Below are positions 49,769 through 58,858 of a stretch of 64,000 nt of DNA, piece after piece. Source of the stretch: CAIKZY01 sp044374195 (lineage in GTDB: Bacteria > Actinomycetota > Actinomycetes > S36-B12); the NCBI GenBank assembly GCA_044374195.1, contig JBILOY010000003.1, positions 92,961-156,960 of the forward strand. The letters run 5' to 3'. Position numbers and translations under genes: made by a program. The notes beneath the pieces are model-generated. The model saw nothing but the letters and a program-made list of their open reading frames with translations. It did no database searches and was not told the origin of the DNA. How positions within the stretch are numbered: the stretch's first letter is position 1; each line of letters begins with the position of its first letter.

Positions 49769-51306
49769 GAGTTCACGGTGGATCCGCGCCTCTCGTGGTG
49801 AGCGCTCAAGAAGCTGTGGGTCTCATTGCAGATGGTGACTATGTGCTGCTGGAGGCATCCGGAGGTGGCGTGCTCGAACCCTCCGCCCTCATCGACGCGC
49901 TGGCCGAGAGGTACTCAGCGACTTCGTCACCGCGTGATCTCACTCTCATGTTCTGCAGCGGCGTTGGCGACCGCGAGGGCAGCGGCGCCGGAAGGCTCGC
50001 GCTACCTGGATTGCTGCAGCGAGTCGTCGCCGGGCACTGGGGAATGGCCCCCGCGCTGGGTCGACTGGTAATTGAGGAGCGTCTGCAGGGCTACAACCTT
50101 CCGCAAGGTGTTCTCGCGCAACTCCTGCGGGAGGTTGCCGCGGGGCGTCCCGGTCTTTTCACGAAGACGGGGATCGACACATTCTGCGATCCGCGACTCG
50201 GAGGGGGGAAGCTCAACGCGATCAGCACCGAGGACTTGGTGGAATTGCACGAGATCGACGGTGAGGAGTACTTGCGATATCTCCCGCCTAAGTTCAACGT
50301 CGGGTTCATCCGCGGAACGACAGCCGATGAGAAGGGCAATATCACCCTGGAGCACGAAGCTGCGAAGTTAGGTCTACTGGCTGCCGCTTGTGCAGTGCGC
50401 AACTCCGGAGGGATCGTCATTGCACAAGTTAAGCGAATTGCCGAATGGCAGACCCTTCCGTCGCGGGACGTCATGGTTCCGGGCAATCTCATCGACTATC
50501 TCGTCGTTGATCAAGGCCAGTGGCAAACGGTCAAGGACTTCAACAACCCGGCATACTCGGGCGAGATCCGGGTTCCGCATTCGCGCAGTGAGCCAATGCC
50601 GCTATCGGAGCGCAAGGTGGTCGCGCGTCGGGCGATCGCCGAGGTCCCCTTCGGTGCGGTAGTCAACTTGGGCGTCGGCATGGCGGACGGTGTGGCGACG
50701 ATTGCGGCTGAAACTGGGCGTCTTGACGACATCACCCTGACAGTTGAACAAGGGCTCGTGGGAGGTGTTCCTGCAAGAGGAGTGACCTTCGGCGTCTCGT
50801 GGAATCCGGAAGCGTTCGTTGATGCACCATCGCAGTTCGACTTCTATGACGGCGGAGGACTTGACGTCACCTGTCTGGGTTTTGCCGAGGTTGACGAGGA
50901 GGGCAACGTCAACTCGTCCTTGGTTGATGGGCGAATATTCGGCGCTGGCGGTTTCATCAATATCAGCCAGGCGGCAAAGACCGTCGTGTTCTGCGGCACC
51001 CTGACCGCCGGGGGGCTTCGATGCACCGTGGCGGACGGGGCCCTCACCCTCGACTCAGAGGGCACCCACCGAAAGTTCGTGACATCGGTAGCCCAGAAGA
51101 CCTTTAGTGCCAGACGTGCAAGAGCCAGCGGGCAGCGTGTCGTGTACGTCACAGAACGAGCAGTGTTCGAACTCGGCGGTCGCGGCCTCATCCTCGTCGA
51201 AGTGGCTGAAGGGTTCACCGTTGAGGACATTGTCGCGCAGATGGACTTCACGCCTGAGATTGCCGCCGAACTACGGCCCATGGACCCCGCCCTTTTCCGC
51301 GAATAA
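49765..51306 (+). CDS. Acyl-CoA:carboxylate CoA-transferase, fused alpha-beta (YdiF-like)
   Basis: The 513-residue class I CoA-transferase fuses the two halves that are separate in AtoDA-type enzymes. The expected catalytic glutamate is in TVEQGLVGGVPARG (around residue 331). The ending GLILVEVAEGF with the following VEDIVAQMDFTP is typical of propionate/acetoacetate CoA-transferases. It would attach CoA from acetyl-CoA or a related donor to the acid made by the aldehyde dehydrogenase further on. It is coupled by ATGA to the SDR before it. Confidence 0.9.
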   Translation: MRVHGGSAPLVVSAQEAVGLIADGDYVLLEASGGGVLEPSALIDALAERYSATSSPRDLTLMFCSGVGDREGSGAGRLALPGLLQRVVAGHWGMAPALGRLVIEERLQGYNLPQGVLAQLLREVAAGRPGLFTKTGIDTFCDPRLGGGKLNAISTEDLVELHEIDGEEYLRYLPPKFNVGFIRGTTADEKGNITLEHEAAKLGLLAAACAVRNSGGIVIAQVKRIAEWQTLPSRDVMVPGNLIDYLVVDQGQWQTVKDFNNPAYSGEIRVPHSRSEPMPLSERKVVARRAIAEVPFGAVVNLGVGMADGVATIAAETGRLDDITLTVEQGLVGGVPARGVTFGVSWNPEAFVDAPSQFDFYDGGGLDVTCLGFAEVDEEGNVNSSLVDGRIFGAGGFINISQAAKTVVFCGTLTAGGLRCTVADGALTLDSEGTHRKFVTSVAQKTFSARRARASGQRVVYVTERAVFELGGRGLILVEVAEGFTVEDIVAQMDFTPEIAAELRPMDPALFRE

Positions 51307-51337
51307 ACACCCGCCGCAATTCCAAGTTAGGAGAAAC

Positions 51338-52516
51338 ATGCCTCAACCCGTTATCGAGGTAGAACCGGACGCGAAAGAGCTACTGGACGTAGTCCTTCGC
51401 TTCTGCGTGGACGAGATCGCGCCCGCCGCGCGCCACATTGATGAGGCGGGCGAGTTCTTCCCGGACCTTCTCAAAACAGCAGCCGCGATCGGACTCCAGT
51501 CCCTCATCACGGACGAACGCGGTGCGATCAACTTCGACGGATTGCCGCTCGCACACGAGACCAACGAACTCATTGCGTCGTACTCGGGCGCCGTGGCTCT
51601 CGGTGTCAGCATCAGCCGCCTGCACGCCTACCTGCTGTGCCGATTCGCGCGGGCGGAAGTTCGTGACCGGTGGCTTCCTGGTCTCTTGGCCGGGACGACT
51701 CTCGGATCCTTCATGATTTCGGAGCCGCACGCGGGCACTGACGTACGCGCGATGACCACCGTCGCGCGCCGGGATGGCGACGACTGGCTCATCACTGGAG
51801 AGAAGGCCTGGATCACCCAGGCGCCGGCCGCGCACTTCGGAATTGTTTTGGCGAAGGTCGACTCACGCGGGCGCGATGCTAATACGGCCGCGTTCGTAGT
51901 CGACTACGCAATGCCCGGCCTGACGGTTGGCCGCGACGAGCCTATGGCTGGATTTCGCGGGATGCCGATGGCCAACGTGATGTTCGAGAACGTCCGAGTA
52001 CCAGAGGAAGCCCGCCTTGAAGTGAACGGCTTTAGTGGAATGCTCGAGGGCGTCAACCTGGCTCGGCTGGACGCCGCGTCGTATGGCCTCGGCTTCATGC
52101 GTGGCTGCCTCCGCGAATGTGCTGAGTACACGACACATCGTGAAGCCTTCGGGGCAACTTTGGCAGACTTGCAGTTGGTCCAGGCTGGAATGGGGCAGAT
52201 GCTTGCCGACTACCTCAGCAGCCGCGAAATGGTCCTGGCGGCTGTGCGGAGCTTCATGCGAGGCGACGGCGGGGACAACACTTTGGTGTCTTCGGCGAAA
52301 CTCATCGCCTCTGAAGCGGCCATGCGCTCATCAGTAATGGCCGTACAACTGCTGGGCGGCGCGGGGGTACACATGGACTACCCAGTACAGCGCTACATGC
52401 GGGACTCCAAGGTTATCCAGATCATCGACGGAACTAGCCAGATTCAGCTGCTGATGCTCGGCCGCGCGGCCGCGCGGATCGATTGGGCGGGCGCTGTCCC
52501 GCAGAAGAGGGGCTGA
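51338..52516 (+). CDS. Acyl-CoA dehydrogenase
   Basis: The 392-residue FAD enzyme would introduce a trans double bond between C2 and C3 of an acyl-CoA. MISEPHAGTDVRAM and the substrate/FAD region LITGEKAWITQAPAA are classic. The C-terminal core has ASEAAMRSSVMAVQLLGGAGVHMDYPVQRYMRDSK without gaps, followed by DGTSQIQ. The ATG at 51338 has TTAGGAG upstream; a frame from 51107 would overlap the CoA-transferase. A catalytic glutamate is not confidently located: the EGT/GEGT-type site of butyryl enzymes reads DGTSQIQ here, with aspartate. This is why the substrate type cannot be named. Confidence 0.9.
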   Translation: MPQPVIEVEPDAKELLDVVLRFCVDEIAPAARHIDEAGEFFPDLLKTAAAIGLQSLITDERGAINFDGLPLAHETNELIASYSGAVALGVSISRLHAYLLCRFARAEVRDRWLPGLLAGTTLGSFMISEPHAGTDVRAMTTVARRDGDDWLITGEKAWITQAPAAHFGIVLAKVDSRGRDANTAAFVVDYAMPGLTVGRDEPMAGFRGMPMANVMFENVRVPEEARLEVNGFSGMLEGVNLARLDAASYGLGFMRGCLRECAEYTTHREAFGATLADLQLVQAGMGQMLADYLSSREMVLAAVRSFMRGDGGDNTLVSSAKLIASEAAMRSSVMAVQLLGGAGVHMDYPVQRYMRDSKVIQIIDGTSQIQLLMLGRAAARIDWAGAVPQKRG

Positions 52517-52520
52517 AACA

Positions 52521-53996
52521 GTGACGGGTACAGGCAAGGTACGGACATACGGCCCATTCATTGCTGGGGCGGCGTTGGCCGGTGGTGAGCGCCCCGAGAT
52601 CACAGTCCACGACAAGGCCACAGGCGAGATCATTGGCATCGTTGCTGTGGCTTTGGAGTCTGACTGCCGGGAGGCCGTGGCCCGAGCGGCCAATGCCCAG
52701 GAGGCGTGGGAGGCAACTCCCGTGACTGAACGCGCGCGGATCCTTAACAGGGCCGCCGAGATCCTTCAATCGCGCACACCCGAGTTGGTCGACATGCTGA
52801 TCCGCGAGTCGGGAGGCTCACGCGGCAAAGCTTCCGGCGAATGGGCCGCGAGCATTGGTGAACTGCCGCTGGCAGGAGGACTGGCTCTCGCCGCGGAAGG
52901 CAGCATCGTCCCCTCTGGGCAAAGTGGCCGGGTTAATCTCATTGAGCGGCGAGCTGTTGGGGTCTTAGCCCTGATTACGGGCTCCAATTACCCCACCCAC
53001 CTTGCATTTCGCATCCTCGCGCCAGCCTTGGCGTTGGGCAACGCGGTGGTGCTGAAGCCGGCTTCACTGACCCCGCTGTCAGGCGGAGTGGCGTGGGCGG
53101 ACGCTTTCGCCGAGGCGGGACTCCCGCCGGGAACCTTGAGCGTTCTGCCGGGCATGGCGGCGGGACCAATCCTCGTATCGTCTCCCGACGTCGACATGAT
53201 CCACTTCACTGGATCAACGGAGGTGGGGCTAGGTATTGCTCAAGAAGCCGCCAAGAGCCTCAAGAAGGTCGGTCTGGAATTGGGTGGCAACAACGCCACG
53301 ATCGTGTTGTCAGACGCAGACGTCGAGCTGGCAGCGGAGAAGGGAGCTATCGCCACGTACGTCCATCAGGGCCAAGTCTGCATCGCGACGAGTCGGCACA
53401 TCGTCGTGCGAGCAGTACTTGAGGACTACACGGCGGCACTTCGCCGACACGCGGAGGCGATCGTCATGGGCGACCCCTTCGCCGCCGACGCTGAGTTCGG
53501 CCCGCTTGTCAGCGCCTCGCTCGCCGACAGCATCAGCGCCATGGTTGGGGAGGCCACAGCCGCTGGAGCCAAGGTCGTCCTGGGCGGCACGAACGACGGC
53601 CCGTTCATGGCACCCACCATCCTTACCGGCGTAACGCCCGGAATGGCGCTGTTCGATGAGGAGCCGTTCGGCCCCGTCGCCTCGATCATCGTTGCCGAGG
53701 ACGAAGCGGACGCCATCCGTCTCGCAAACCTTTCCCGGTTCGGCCTGTCCGCGGCAATCTTCACCCGCGACGTCGCCCGAGGTTGGACCATCGCCCGCCG
53801 GATCAAGGCCGGCATGGTGCACGTCAACGATATGACGGCGCTGCACGAGAGCCACGTTCCATTCGGAGGGATCGGTGCCTCCGGTGCAGGCGAGATGTTC
53901 GGGGGACGCGCCAGCATCGACTTGCTTACCGAGCGACGCTGGATCAGCCTCCAGATCGATGAGTCATCCACCAATCGAAAGGACGTATTGGCATGA
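52521..53996 (+). CDS. Aldehyde dehydrogenase, benzaldehyde/vanillin-type
   Basis: The 491-residue enzyme shows FTGSTEVG, the glutamate in GLELGGNNATIVL and the cysteine in HQGQVCIATSRH. GGNNA and the HESHVPFGGIGASGAGE ending resemble benzaldehyde/vanillin dehydrogenases more than betaine aldehyde types. It probably takes the aldehyde from the alcohol dehydrogenase encoded next. GTG 52521 lies 4 bases after the previous stop. Overlap with the next gene is ATGA. Confidence 0.9.
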   Translation: MTGTGKVRTYGPFIAGAALAGGERPEITVHDKATGEIIGIVAVALESDCREAVARAANAQEAWEATPVTERARILNRAAEILQSRTPELVDMLIRESGGSRGKASGEWAASIGELPLAGGLALAAEGSIVPSGQSGRVNLIERRAVGVLALITGSNYPTHLAFRILAPALALGNAVVLKPASLTPLSGGVAWADAFAEAGLPPGTLSVLPGMAAGPILVSSPDVDMIHFTGSTEVGLGIAQEAAKSLKKVGLELGGNNATIVLSDADVELAAEKGAIATYVHQGQVCIATSRHIVVRAVLEDYTAALRRHAEAIVMGDPFAADAEFGPLVSASLADSISAMVGEATAAGAKVVLGGTNDGPFMAPTILTGVTPGMALFDEEPFGPVASIIVAEDEADAIRLANLSRFGLSAAIFTRDVARGWTIARRIKAGMVHVNDMTALHESHVPFGGIGASGAGEMFGGRASIDLLTERRWISLQIDESSTNRKDVLA

Positions 53997-55105
53997 GGGT
54001 CCAGGCAGCTGTTGCACACGAGATCGGCGGGTCGTGGGTCACTCAGGAGATGGAGCTTGCGGAACCCGGCTTTGGGGAGGTTCGCATCCAGGTAGTGGCC
54101 TCGGGACTATGCCACTCGGACGACCATGTTCTCACCGGTGACTCTCAGGTGGAACTACCCTTCGTGGGCGGTCATGAGGGCGCCGGAATAATCGACGCCG
54201 TCGGCCCCGGGGTCACGCGTGTCAAACCCGGTGATCACGTTGCCACTGCCTACCTACCCACTTGTGGCATCTGCCCCTGGTGCGCGCGAGGAATGCAGTT
54301 CATCTGTGACAACGGTGCCGGCCTTGAGCGCGGTCGAATGATGGACGGGTCGGCCCGCTTCTTCTTTCCCGATGGTCGCGAGTGTGGAGCCATGCAGCGG
54401 CTCGGCACGTTCTCCAACTACCTCGTCACCCCTCAAGATCAGTGTGTCAAGATCGACGACGACATTCCGTTCGAGCTCGCCGCACTCGTCGCATGCGGCG
54501 TAACCACTGGATGGGGAGCATCGGTCAACGTTGGCGGCGTCAAGCCGCGAGATGTCGTCATGATCGTGGGTTGTGGTGGCGTCGGCATGAATGCCGTTCA
54601 GGGAGCGGCCCATGCGGGCGCCATGCATGTTGTGGCCGTGGATCCGGTCGCATTCAAGCGTGAGAGCGCGATGGAATTCGGTGCCACGATTGCGTTCGCG
54701 TCGATTGACGAGGCGATGCCGTTCGTATACTCGGTGTCAAACGGTCAGGGTGCGGACGTCACGGTCGTGGCCGTTGGCCGTGTCGATGGCGACATCATCG
54801 GACAGGCGTTCTCCGCGGTCCGGAAGATGGGGACCTGTGCCGTCGTATCGGTTGGATCCCACGAGCCTGGAATTGCGATCAATCCGCTGGAGCTGGTTGT
54901 TTATGCGAAATCGCTGAAGGGAGTCCTCTTTGGCAATTCGAACCCAACGTACGACATCCCCAAACTTCTCAGCTACTACAAATCGGGTGATCTCAAGTTG
55001 GAGGAATTGATCACGCGCCGCTATTCCGTCGACCAGGTAGCTCAGGCCTATACCGACATGTATGCGGGGATCAACCTTCGTGGCGTTCTCATTCACGAAC
55101 ATTGA
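53993..55105 (+). CDS. NDMA-type zinc alcohol dehydrogenase
   Basis: The 370-residue medium-chain Zn alcohol dehydrogenase has SGLCHSDDH with catalytic cysteine, GGHEGAGII, structural-zinc cysteines within CGICPWCARGMQFIC, and Rossmann VGCGGVGMNAVQGAAHAGA. Overall pattern, including the KIDDDIPFELAALVACGVTTGWG region, closely follows NDMA-dependent alcohol dehydrogenases. Several of these carry tightly bound NAD and depend on the redox peptide mycofactocin. No mycofactocin genes are in the window. It should oxidise an alcohol to the aldehyde used by the neighbouring dehydrogenase. Confidence 0.88.
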   Translation: MRVQAAVAHEIGGSWVTQEMELAEPGFGEVRIQVVASGLCHSDDHVLTGDSQVELPFVGGHEGAGIIDAVGPGVTRVKPGDHVATAYLPTCGICPWCARGMQFICDNGAGLERGRMMDGSARFFFPDGRECGAMQRLGTFSNYLVTPQDQCVKIDDDIPFELAALVACGVTTGWGASVNVGGVKPRDVVMIVGCGGVGMNAVQGAAHAGAMHVVAVDPVAFKRESAMEFGATIAFASIDEAMPFVYSVSNGQGADVTVVAVGRVDGDIIGQAFSAVRKMGTCAVVSVGSHEPGIAINPLELVVYAKSLKGVLFGNSNPTYDIPKLLSYYKSGDLKLEELITRRYSVDQVAQAYTDMYAGINLRGVLIHEH

Positions 55106-55116
55106 AGGGGGAACCG

Positions 55117-55785
55117 TTGAAGCTCGTGAGCGTGCACGTAGACCGCGGTATAGCGGAGTTGACACTTCACCGGGCTGACAAGCGCAATGCGCTGACCAAG
55201 GACATGCTCGCCAATATCGTTGCCGCGATTGACGAGCTTTCGTTCAGAGCCGATGTCAAAGCCATGGTTGTGTTGGCTGATGGCCCCTTCTTTTGCGCAG
55301 GAGCGGACCTGACCGAGTTCCGCGAGTTGTCCGACGAGCAGGCCCGCGCCGAGTGGACCTCGTTGGGTCTTAGTGCATTCCATGGTCTAGCGGAGTTCCC
55401 CAGTCCTGTTATAGCGGGCATTCAGGGTGGTGCCATCGGAGGGGGAATGGAACTGGCCATTCACTGCGACCTTCGCATCCTCGGCCGAACTGCGGTGCTT
55501 TCCATGCCGGAGGTGTCGTTGGGGTGGCGCCCCGATTGGGGCGCATTGGAGCGCCTGCCCGCTCTAGTGACGCGCCCAAGGGCCATACACATGATGCTCA
55601 CTGGACTGAAGGTCACGTCCAAGGAGGCACTCGAATGGGGACTCGTCACCGAAGTCAGTGACGCTCCTCAGGATCGCGCACGCGAACTGGCACGATTCCT
55701 TTCGGGCCTCCCGGTGGACGTGGTCAGGGACGTACTTGAGGAGGTGAGACCCCGGTTGGCTAGTTCAGGCGGAGGAGCCACGTGA
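55117..55785 (+). CDS. Enoyl-CoA hydratase/isomerase family protein
   Basis: The 222-residue crotonase-fold protein has the oxyanion motif FFCAGADLTEF and the second GAIGGGMELAIHCDLRI, with PEVSLGW afterward. Of the two catalytic glutamates of true hydratases, the first position appears as GMELAIHCD and the second as MPEVSLGW, so hydration is possible. At 222 residues it is somewhat short for the family (about 255), with a shortened C-terminal helix. TTG 55117 is chosen because GGGGGA precedes it. It follows the alcohol dehydrogenase after 11 bases. Confidence 0.85.
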   Translation: MKLVSVHVDRGIAELTLHRADKRNALTKDMLANIVAAIDELSFRADVKAMVVLADGPFFCAGADLTEFRELSDEQARAEWTSLGLSAFHGLAEFPSPVIAGIQGGAIGGGMELAIHCDLRILGRTAVLSMPEVSLGWRPDWGALERLPALVTRPRAIHMMLTGLKVTSKEALEWGLVTEVSDAPQDRARELARFLSGLPVDVVRDVLEEVRPRLASSGGGAT

Positions 55786-56249
55786 GACAAACCAGAGCGT
55801 TTGTCTCCGTCGGAATGGAGGAAGAGGCGACGTTTCTGGCTGGACGAACCCGCGTCGAAGACTTCGCGCGAGCGTCGGACGACTATGCGCGCCACCACCT
55901 TGACAACGAGTTTGCGTCACAATCGTCATTAGGGGGCGCCGTCGTTCACGGTGTCTTGCTTTTGGGGTTCGTGTCGGCAGTGTCGTCGACCTTGCTGGAG
56001 ACGGTGGAATCGCACTACGTCACGACCGGCTATGACAGCGTCAGGTTCAGGCGACCTGCTCTCGTCGGAGATGAGGTGGTCGTGCGCTACGTGGTCATCG
56101 AAGCGGATCCAACCAAAGGGACATCAACAGCGGAGTTCGAAGTTCGTGGAGCGGATGGCAGGATTTGCTGCGCGGGGCGTCACCTCATGAAGCGAATCCC
56201 GGATGACCCCGTGGCCGGAAACGCCGATCCGAACATCGCGCAAGCGTAG
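55782..56249 (+). CDS. MaoC-like hot-dog hydratase
   Basis: The 155-residue hot-dog-fold protein has a FARASDDYARHHLDNEFA segment and VVHGVLLLGFVSAV, the MaoC/R-hydratase signature in which Asp and His near DDYA-HHLD carry out hydration. It would add water to an enoyl-CoA, or dehydrate a hydroxyacyl-CoA, in the same pathway as the crotonase-like gene before it. It starts with GTG overlapping the upstream stop and is the last gene of the operon. An acyl thioesterase function is a less likely alternative. Confidence 0.85.
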   Translation: MRQTRAFVSVGMEEEATFLAGRTRVEDFARASDDYARHHLDNEFASQSSLGGAVVHGVLLLGFVSAVSSTLLETVESHYVTTGYDSVRFRRPALVGDEVVVRYVVIEADPTKGTSTAEFEVRGADGRICCAGRHLMKRIPDDPVAGNADPNIAQA

Positions 56250-56288
56250 GCCCACGCCCTCGCCCACCCGCAGAACTGCTAGGGAGCA

Positions 56289-56429
56289 CCCCCGCTTTAG
56301 TTGCCTCGCTGACCGACCCCGCGGCAGCACGCCTGGACCACTCAAAGGAAGTCCCCAACGCGGCGGCGGAAAACGCCCGACAGAAACGGAGTCTCGGGAG
56401 ATCAGTTAACGATTTTCCGGGACTTCACA
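56289..56429 (-). repeat. 141-bp inverted repeat, right copy
   Basis: This is the reverse complement of 39426-39566 at about 84% identity. It ends 1-2 bases before a degenerate tRNA-Thr 3' end in the forward orientation. Confidence 0.85.
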
Positions 56430-56443
56430 CCCGAGGCAGCTCC
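56416..56443 (+). repeat. Degenerate tRNA-Thr 3'-end fragment
   Basis: The CCCGAGGCAGCTCC end (56429-56442) resembles CCCCGAGGCGGCTC of the tRNA copies, joined to the inverted repeat. This is a likely recombination scar. Confidence 0.45.
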
Positions 56444-56499
56444 AAAGCAAAGGTCGCGAAAGATCATTAGTCGTGGGAGCAAAGCGATACCCTTCCGCC

Positions 56500-58110
56500 A
56501 TGGGAAAACTGCTCCTTGTGAGATCATCAATAACTGCCGCACTAGTGCTTTGTTTAGTTCCAGTGCAAGCTCACGCAGCTGTCCCAGAGCTACCTTCGTG
56601 CGGAAAATACACGGTAAGTAAAAATCAAATCATTGCTGGTCGAGAGTTTTCTAAGGGAAAGTATCAAATACAAGCCTACGGAATTTCGTGCTCAAGAGTT
56701 CTAGGTAAAAATGGACTGTTTAAGAAGTTTCTAAAGCTAAATGATCAAGATCAACTACCGAAGCCTTGGAAATACATTTCAGGCTCTGCAGGAACTTCCA
56801 GGTTTTCATCAGGTCCTGGAGTTGGATTTAGAGTCAACTTAATCTCAACTTTGGATAAATCGGATCCAACTTCTGCGTGGGCTGGAACCAAGCAACTGGG
56901 TTCAGCTAATCAAATAACTTTTGGTAACGCTGTTGCAACCGATAGCAGTGGCAATGTCTACGTGACAGGCTCTACAAAGGGCGGACTAGATGGTAATGCG
57001 CTCACTGGTGTTTATGATTTCTACCTAACCAAATACAACAGGGATGGTGTGAAGCTCTACACCAAGCAGCTGGGGGTGGCAGATAAAGATACCGTTGCAA
57101 CCGCAGTTACCACCGATGCAAAAGACAATGTTTACATTTCGGGGTATACAACCGGTGGGCTATATGGCAACACCATGCAACCGAATAGTACCCACGAGGT
57201 CTTCATCACCAAATACGACAAAAGTGGAGTCAAGCAATTCACACGTCAGTTGGGTGTGGATGGAGAAAAAAAGGTCGGCATAGCTCTTGCGATTGATGCT
57301 AATGGCAACCTTTTCGTCGCCGGTTATACCACTGGTGCACTAGACGGATACTCCATGACTGGAACAGTTGATTCCTTCTTTAGCAAATACAACAGCGCTG
57401 GCGTCAAGCAATTCACCCGTCTATTGGGTGTGGCTGATAAGGAAACAAGAGGCTACGGTGTCGCAACCGACACCAATGGAAATGTCTTTGTCGCAGGCTA
57501 TACAGAGGGCTCACTCGATGGTAATTCCCTGTCTGGGTCGAAGGATTTCTTTGTGGCCAAGTACGACAACAATGGGGTCAAGCAATTCACCCGTCAATTG
57601 GGTGCGGTTGGTGCGGTAACCGTCGGTACTGCTGTCACGACGGATGACAAAGGGAATGTTTTCACCGTTGGCTATACAGAGGGCTCACTTGATGGCAACG
57701 CTCGGACAGGTCCCAGAGATTCCTTTGTCACTAAGTACGATTCCAGGGGTGTCAAGCAATTCACCCGTCAGATGGGCGCAGTTGGTGCGGTAACTGCTGG
57801 AAACGAAGTAGCGACCGATTTGATCGGGGACGTCTTTGTCGCAGGCTCCACCAACGGCGGGCTTGATGGAAATACCCAAACCGGTATCCACGATTTCTTC
57901 GTCACCAAATACAGTCCCAGCGGTGTTAAGCAATTCACCCGTCAGATGGGTGTGGCTGGTCGAGAAACTTATGGCAACGGTGTTGCGACAGATGTGATCG
58001 GGGACGTCTTCGTCGCAGGTTCTACCAACGGCGGGCTTGATGGCAATACTCAGACGGGTGCTTACGATTTCTTCGTTACGAAGTTTGCTCCCAACGGGGC
58101 AAAAAAATAA
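56500..58110 (+). CDS. Secreted SBBP-repeat beta-propeller-like protein
   Basis: The 536-residue exported protein has a signal peptide (LCLVPVQAHA) and a 90-residue cysteine-containing N-terminal domain. Seven repeats of about 58 residues follow, each built on K/RQxG, VATDxxGNVYVxG, xxGGLDGN and DFFxTKY. Seven such repeats fit a closed seven-bladed propeller, a fold used for binding outside the cell. The DNA is clearly more AT-rich than the neighbouring genes, with codons such as AAA and ATT used freely, indicating a foreign origin. ATG 56500 begins the signal peptide; GTG 56473 is an alternative. Function is unknown. Confidence 0.85.
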   Translation: MGKLLLVRSSITAALVLCLVPVQAHAAVPELPSCGKYTVSKNQIIAGREFSKGKYQIQAYGISCSRVLGKNGLFKKFLKLNDQDQLPKPWKYISGSAGTSRFSSGPGVGFRVNLISTLDKSDPTSAWAGTKQLGSANQITFGNAVATDSSGNVYVTGSTKGGLDGNALTGVYDFYLTKYNRDGVKLYTKQLGVADKDTVATAVTTDAKDNVYISGYTTGGLYGNTMQPNSTHEVFITKYDKSGVKQFTRQLGVDGEKKVGIALAIDANGNLFVAGYTTGALDGYSMTGTVDSFFSKYNSAGVKQFTRLLGVADKETRGYGVATDTNGNVFVAGYTEGSLDGNSLSGSKDFFVAKYDNNGVKQFTRQLGAVGAVTVGTAVTTDDKGNVFTVGYTEGSLDGNARTGPRDSFVTKYDSRGVKQFTRQMGAVGAVTAGNEVATDLIGDVFVAGSTNGGLDGNTQTGIHDFFVTKYSPSGVKQFTRQMGVAGRETYGNGVATDVIGDVFVAGSTNGGLDGNTQTGAYDFFVTKFAPNGAKK

Positions 58111-58245
58111 CCATCCCTTTTTGGCATTCCGCCCTGTCTGGGTGTTTCTTTTTGGTCCTGGACTAATTACGCGGAGTGGATGTTTTCTGGAGGGTCTTCC
58201 GCTCGCACAGCGTTCATAACGATCGAGACGGTGCCGCGGTGGTCA

Positions 58246-58307
58246 CTCAGCGCACCACGCGGCCGGGCACCTCGCGGAAGCCGACCGCCACGACGGCTTC
58301 GACCGGT
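58246..58307. repeat. 62-bp direct repeat, copy 1
   Basis: Identical to 61883-61944 except one base. It covers the last 20 codons of the minus-strand gene at 58247. Confidence 0.9.
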
Positions 58308-58759
58308 CGAGTCGACCGGGAGCGGATTAGCACCTGGTAGGTCCCGCCGACGCCAACGCCGGACAGTCGCGCCAGGTACAGGTACTTCGTCCCGGAGTAG
58401 GGCTCGAGGAACGGCGAGCGCTCCTCAGGAGTGAGGATCGTGCGTTTTCCGCGGGGGTCGGTGATGACGACCTCTGGCAGCGCGGCCGCGGCGAGGGCGT
58501 TCCCGGGTGCCTTGTCGACGATGAGCAGCTGGGTCTCCAGGCGCTCACCGCTACGGAGGCCGAATCGGAACCCGCGGGTTTGCTGCCCTTTCACGGTGGC
58601 GTAGACGGCGAAGGACACGGTGCCGTCGTCGAGTAGCGGACCGCGGTCGGCCGTCGAGTTTGCGGCGGTGAGCCGGACAGGCTGGTGGGCCTGCGCCGGG
58701 GAGCTGCCGGCGACCAGAACAGCGACAGTCACGGCGAGGAAGATCAGGAGGCGTCGCAC
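58247..58759 (-). CDS. Secreted hypothetical protein
   Basis: The 170-residue protein has a signal peptide (RRLLIFLAVTVAVLVAG, cut after AQA) and a mature beta-rich domain of about 145 residues with no cysteines and no motif that I recognise. Its last 20 codons are repeated at 61883. The GTG at 58759 is chosen because it starts the signal peptide; an ATG at 58831 and a longer frame to 58921 exist but would put 24 or more residues before it. It faces the SBBP gene. Function is unknown. Confidence 0.65.
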   Translation of the reverse strand: MRRLLIFLAVTVAVLVAGSSPAQAHQPVRLTAANSTADRGPLLDDGTVSFAVYATVKGQQTRGFRFGLRSGERLETQLLIVDKAPGNALAAAALPEVVITDPRGKRTILTPEERSPFLEPYSGTKYLYLARLSGVGVGGTYQVLIRSRSTRPVEAVVAVGFREVPGRVVR

Positions 58760-58858
58760 CCAGCCAGTATGGCGGCAACGATGCTCAACCGCGTAGAGAA
58801 CCGACGCGTAGACCACCGTTCCGACGTCCATCGAAGCGACTGATAGCGCACGGATGAA

